The notes beneath the pieces are model-generated. The model was not told the origin of the DNA. It searched no databases and saw only the letters and a program-made list of their open reading frames with translations. Below, piece after piece: positions 7,188-8,865 of a stretch of 8,865 bases of DNA. Origin of the DNA: an uncultured Oceanobacillus sp. GTDB taxonomy: Bacteria; Bacillota; Bacilli; Bacillales; Amphibacillaceae. Position numbers and translations under genes: made by a program. The stretch's first letter is position 1, and every line of letters begins with the position of its first letter. Location of the stretch: contig CALKWU010000051.1 of the NCBI GenBank assembly GCA_938004015.1, positions 1 through 8,865 on the forward strand. Direction: 5' to 3'.

Positions 7188-8690
7188 ATGAAGAGAATCA
7201 TGCTCAGTTTAGCGATCTTGTTTCCGCTTTTCATGTTTGTCAATCCGGTATCTGCCGATGATTGGCAACTGGAAGATGAAATCATCTATGAAATCATTGT
7301 CGACCGCTATAATAATGGAGATTTTTCACTCGATACGGAAGTGGATACGGATGATCCGAAAGCGTATCATGGCGGGGACTTGATCGGAATTAGGAAACGG
7401 TTGGATGAAAAAGCGGAATTGGGCATCACGATGCTTGCTCTATCACCGATCATGAAAAATGCATCCGGTGGTTTTCATGGGTATTGGGTGGAAGATTTTA
7501 CGGATATCGAAGAACAGTTCGGAACATTTTCCGATTTGGAGGAATTGGTGAACGAAGCCCATGAACGGGATATGAAGGTCGTGTTGGAGTTTGTCACGAA
7601 CTATGTACCGAAAGACCATCCGCTTGCCATACAACCGGATTATTCGGATTGGATTTTGACGGAAAACGTCACCGGGCCGGACTGGACGGAAAATGTCGTG
7701 CAATTGAATCAAGATCATCCGGAAGTGCAAGAGTTTCTTATTGAAAGTGCGGCTTTCTGGTTGGAAGAAACGGACGTCGATGGGCTTATCTTCCATGCCG
7801 TCGATCAATCATCCGTCGACTTTTTAGCCAAACTGACGACGGAATTGAAGGATGAATTTCCGGATAAATATTTGATTGGGGATGTATTGGATCCGCAAGC
7901 CGACATCGAGGAAATCGTGAAAAGTACAAAGCTCGACGGCATTGACGACTATGCGCTTGGACAAGCGATTGCGGATGTGTTCAGCGCACCGGATCAATCA
8001 CCGGCAGAGATTTTCGACGTTTTTGAAGCTTCAAGTGATATGAACAGCTTGATTTTTGTCGATGATAAATATTCCAAACGCTTCACCCAAAGGGTATCGG
8101 AAAACGGCAGGAATTCCGTCACTTCATGGCAGTTGACGCTGACGATGATGTATACGATGCCGGGCAACCCACTCCTTTTGCAAGGCTCTGAATTGAGTAT
8201 GTATGGGGAAACAGCAGAGGATTCCCAACGACTTGTCCCACTGCATAGTGGGGAACCGGAATTGAAAGAATTCCATAATCGGGTTTCTTCTTTGAGAAGT
8301 GAGTTTCCTGCATTAAGATACGGTGATATCGAGATTGTCGATGCGAGAGATTCATTTGTTGTCTTCAAACGGTCGTATGAAGGCGAAACGCTTTACATCG
8401 CCATCAATAACGGCAGTGAGTCGAGTTACATCGACATCCCAGGAGTCGGTTCGGATAACATGTTGCGCGGATACTTGGGGGACAACATCGTCCGGGTAAA
8501 TGAAGAAGGGAACCATCGCGTCGGCATCCCCCGTGAAACGATTGAAGTTTATGAAGTCGTCGATTACCAAGGAATCAACTGGCTGCTCATTTCGCTCGTC
8601 GTCGGTGTGATGATCATTTTCGTCGGTGCGGTCATTTATTTGACCCTCAAACAGAAAAAACGGGAAAGAGTAGCGGCTTTGAAAAAATAA
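7188..8690 (+). CDS. Secreted, membrane-anchored GH13 alpha-amylase-fold protein with degenerate catalytic site
   Basis: This 500-residue protein has a signal peptide (MKR, a hydrophobic stretch, and a VSA site with cleavage after A23), a GH13 barrel, a C-terminal beta domain (about 380-458), one transmembrane helix (about 463-486) and a basic KQKKRERV tail. It should therefore be held outside the membrane with its C-terminus inside. GH13 landmarks are clear: VDRYNNGD (38-45), HGGDLIGIRKRLD (61-73), GFHGYWVEDF (95-104), EQFGTFSDLEELV (109-121), VVQLNQDHPEV (170-180) and MPGNPLLLQGSEL (324-336). The catalytic motifs are altered. Region I reads EFVTNY (134-139; usual D-x-x-x-N-H). Region II reads GLIFHA (199-204), giving I201 for Arg and H203 for the nucleophile Asp. 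Region III reads GDV, with D232 for the acid/base Glu. Region IV reads FVDDKY (290-295), with K294 for His and Y295 for the stabilising Asp. Starch hydrolysis is therefore doubtful; a binding, sensing or altered-chemistry role is inferred. The ORF is intact with host-like codons, which argues against a pseudogene. Confidence 0.88.
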   Translation: MKRIMLSLAILFPLFMFVNPVSADDWQLEDEIIYEIIVDRYNNGDFSLDTEVDTDDPKAYHGGDLIGIRKRLDEKAELGITMLALSPIMKNASGGFHGYWVEDFTDIEEQFGTFSDLEELVNEAHERDMKVVLEFVTNYVPKDHPLAIQPDYSDWILTENVTGPDWTENVVQLNQDHPEVQEFLIESAAFWLEETDVDGLIFHAVDQSSVDFLAKLTTELKDEFPDKYLIGDVLDPQADIEEIVKSTKLDGIDDYALGQAIADVFSAPDQSPAEIFDVFEASSDMNSLIFVDDKYSKRFTQRVSENGRNSVTSWQLTLTMMYTMPGNPLLLQGSELSMYGETAEDSQRLVPLHSGEPELKEFHNRVSSLRSEFPALRYGDIEIVDARDSFVVFKRSYEGETLYIAINNGSESSYIDIPGVGSDNMLRGYLGDNIVRVNEEGNHRVGIPRETIEVYEVVDYQGINWLLISLVVGVMIIFVGAVIYLTLKQKKRERVAALKK

Positions 8691-8695
8691 TGGGG

Positions 8696-8731
8696 AAACG
8701 CTTGGTGAACATGCTTCACCAAGCGTTTTTT
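8696..8731 (+). terminator. Rho-independent terminator after the amylase-like gene
   Basis: A perfect 14-bp stem (AAACGCTTGGTGAA at 8696-8709 with TTCACCAAGCGTTT at 8715-8728) encloses a CATGC loop and runs into TTTTTT (8726-8731), five bases after the stop codon. On the minus strand the stem is followed by only three T and then CCCC, so it should work mainly on + strand transcripts. Confidence 0.92.
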
Positions 8732-8865
8732 CGCATGATTCCAATCGTTCACGGTATATGTTTTTCACAACAGCTTTCGTGTCATCAGTAAATTCTTTGA
8801 TGTCTGCGTTCGATTGTTCAACGGCAGCCCAGTTGAAAGCTTCATACTGTCTTCGGGCTTGTTCA
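8732..8865 (-). CDS. Possible C-terminal end of a minus-strand gene, partial
   Basis: Reading the complement from the right edge, one frame stays open and looks protein-like. It contains EQARRQYEAFNWAAV, then EQSNADIKEFTDDTKAVV and KNIYRERLESCEK: charged, helix-forming, possibly coiled coil, with codons like those of the neighbours. The other two minus frames hit stops. No stop follows where one would be expected. The frame runs on through the terminator stem and antisense to the amylase-like gene until 8352, which is unlikely to be real coding sequence. A one-base insertion in the A6 run (complement of 8726-8731) would bring in a TGA almost at once, so a frameshifted or eroded 3' end is possible. 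I recognise no family. It may also be a chance open frame in 134 bases. Confidence 0.3.

Noticed and set aside
7188..8690. Calling the GH13 gene a pseudogene
   Set aside because: The reading frame is full length without stops or frameshifts, and the signal peptide, anchor and fold motifs are preserved; the loss is confined to catalytic residues.

Overview
The window looks like a chromosomal segment of a Gram-positive, endospore-forming-type Firmicute in or near the Bacillaceae. The reasons are an AddAB recombination nuclease of Bacillus type, strong Shine-Dalgarno sequences (AGGAGG, GGTGGAG), a YisL-family (DUF1516) gene, a DUF418 membrane protein, and moderate-GC codon use rich in GAA, AAA and CGG. 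I cannot name the species. All the identified genes run on the + strand.

Region by region: positions 1-1583 hold the C-terminal 526 codons of addB; the 5' half lies outside the window. addB overlaps addA (1583-5311) by one base in a TAATG junction, so the two subunits of the double-strand-break-processing helicase-nuclease are translationally coupled. A strong intrinsic terminator (5347-5377) ends this operon, and no sbcD/sbcC genes follow. Next come a DUF418 polytopic membrane protein (5401-6570), a short spacer with an extended -10 promoter and a possible 23-codon ORF, and a yisL-like four-helix membrane protein (6717-7079). An intergenic spacer carries two adjacent hairpins with mutually inverted GGGACAGTCCC cores (7083-7155), resembling REP/RAYT-type mobile repeats. 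A secreted, membrane-anchored alpha-amylase-fold protein (7188-8690) follows, closed by a 14-bp intrinsic terminator (8696-8731). The last 134 bases may contain the C-terminal end of a minus-strand gene.

The most notable item is the amylase-family protein. The GH13 scaffold, signal peptide and C-terminal membrane anchor are intact and the ORF is undamaged. By motif alignment, however, all three catalytic carboxylates and four supporting active-site residues are replaced (H203, D232 and Y295 in place of Asp, Glu and Asp). It is probably a cell-surface pseudoenzyme with a changed role. The second is the double-hairpin repeat in its leader. The addAB section is ordinary, conserved housekeeping DNA. 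I see no complete insertion sequence, CRISPR array, tRNA or rRNA.
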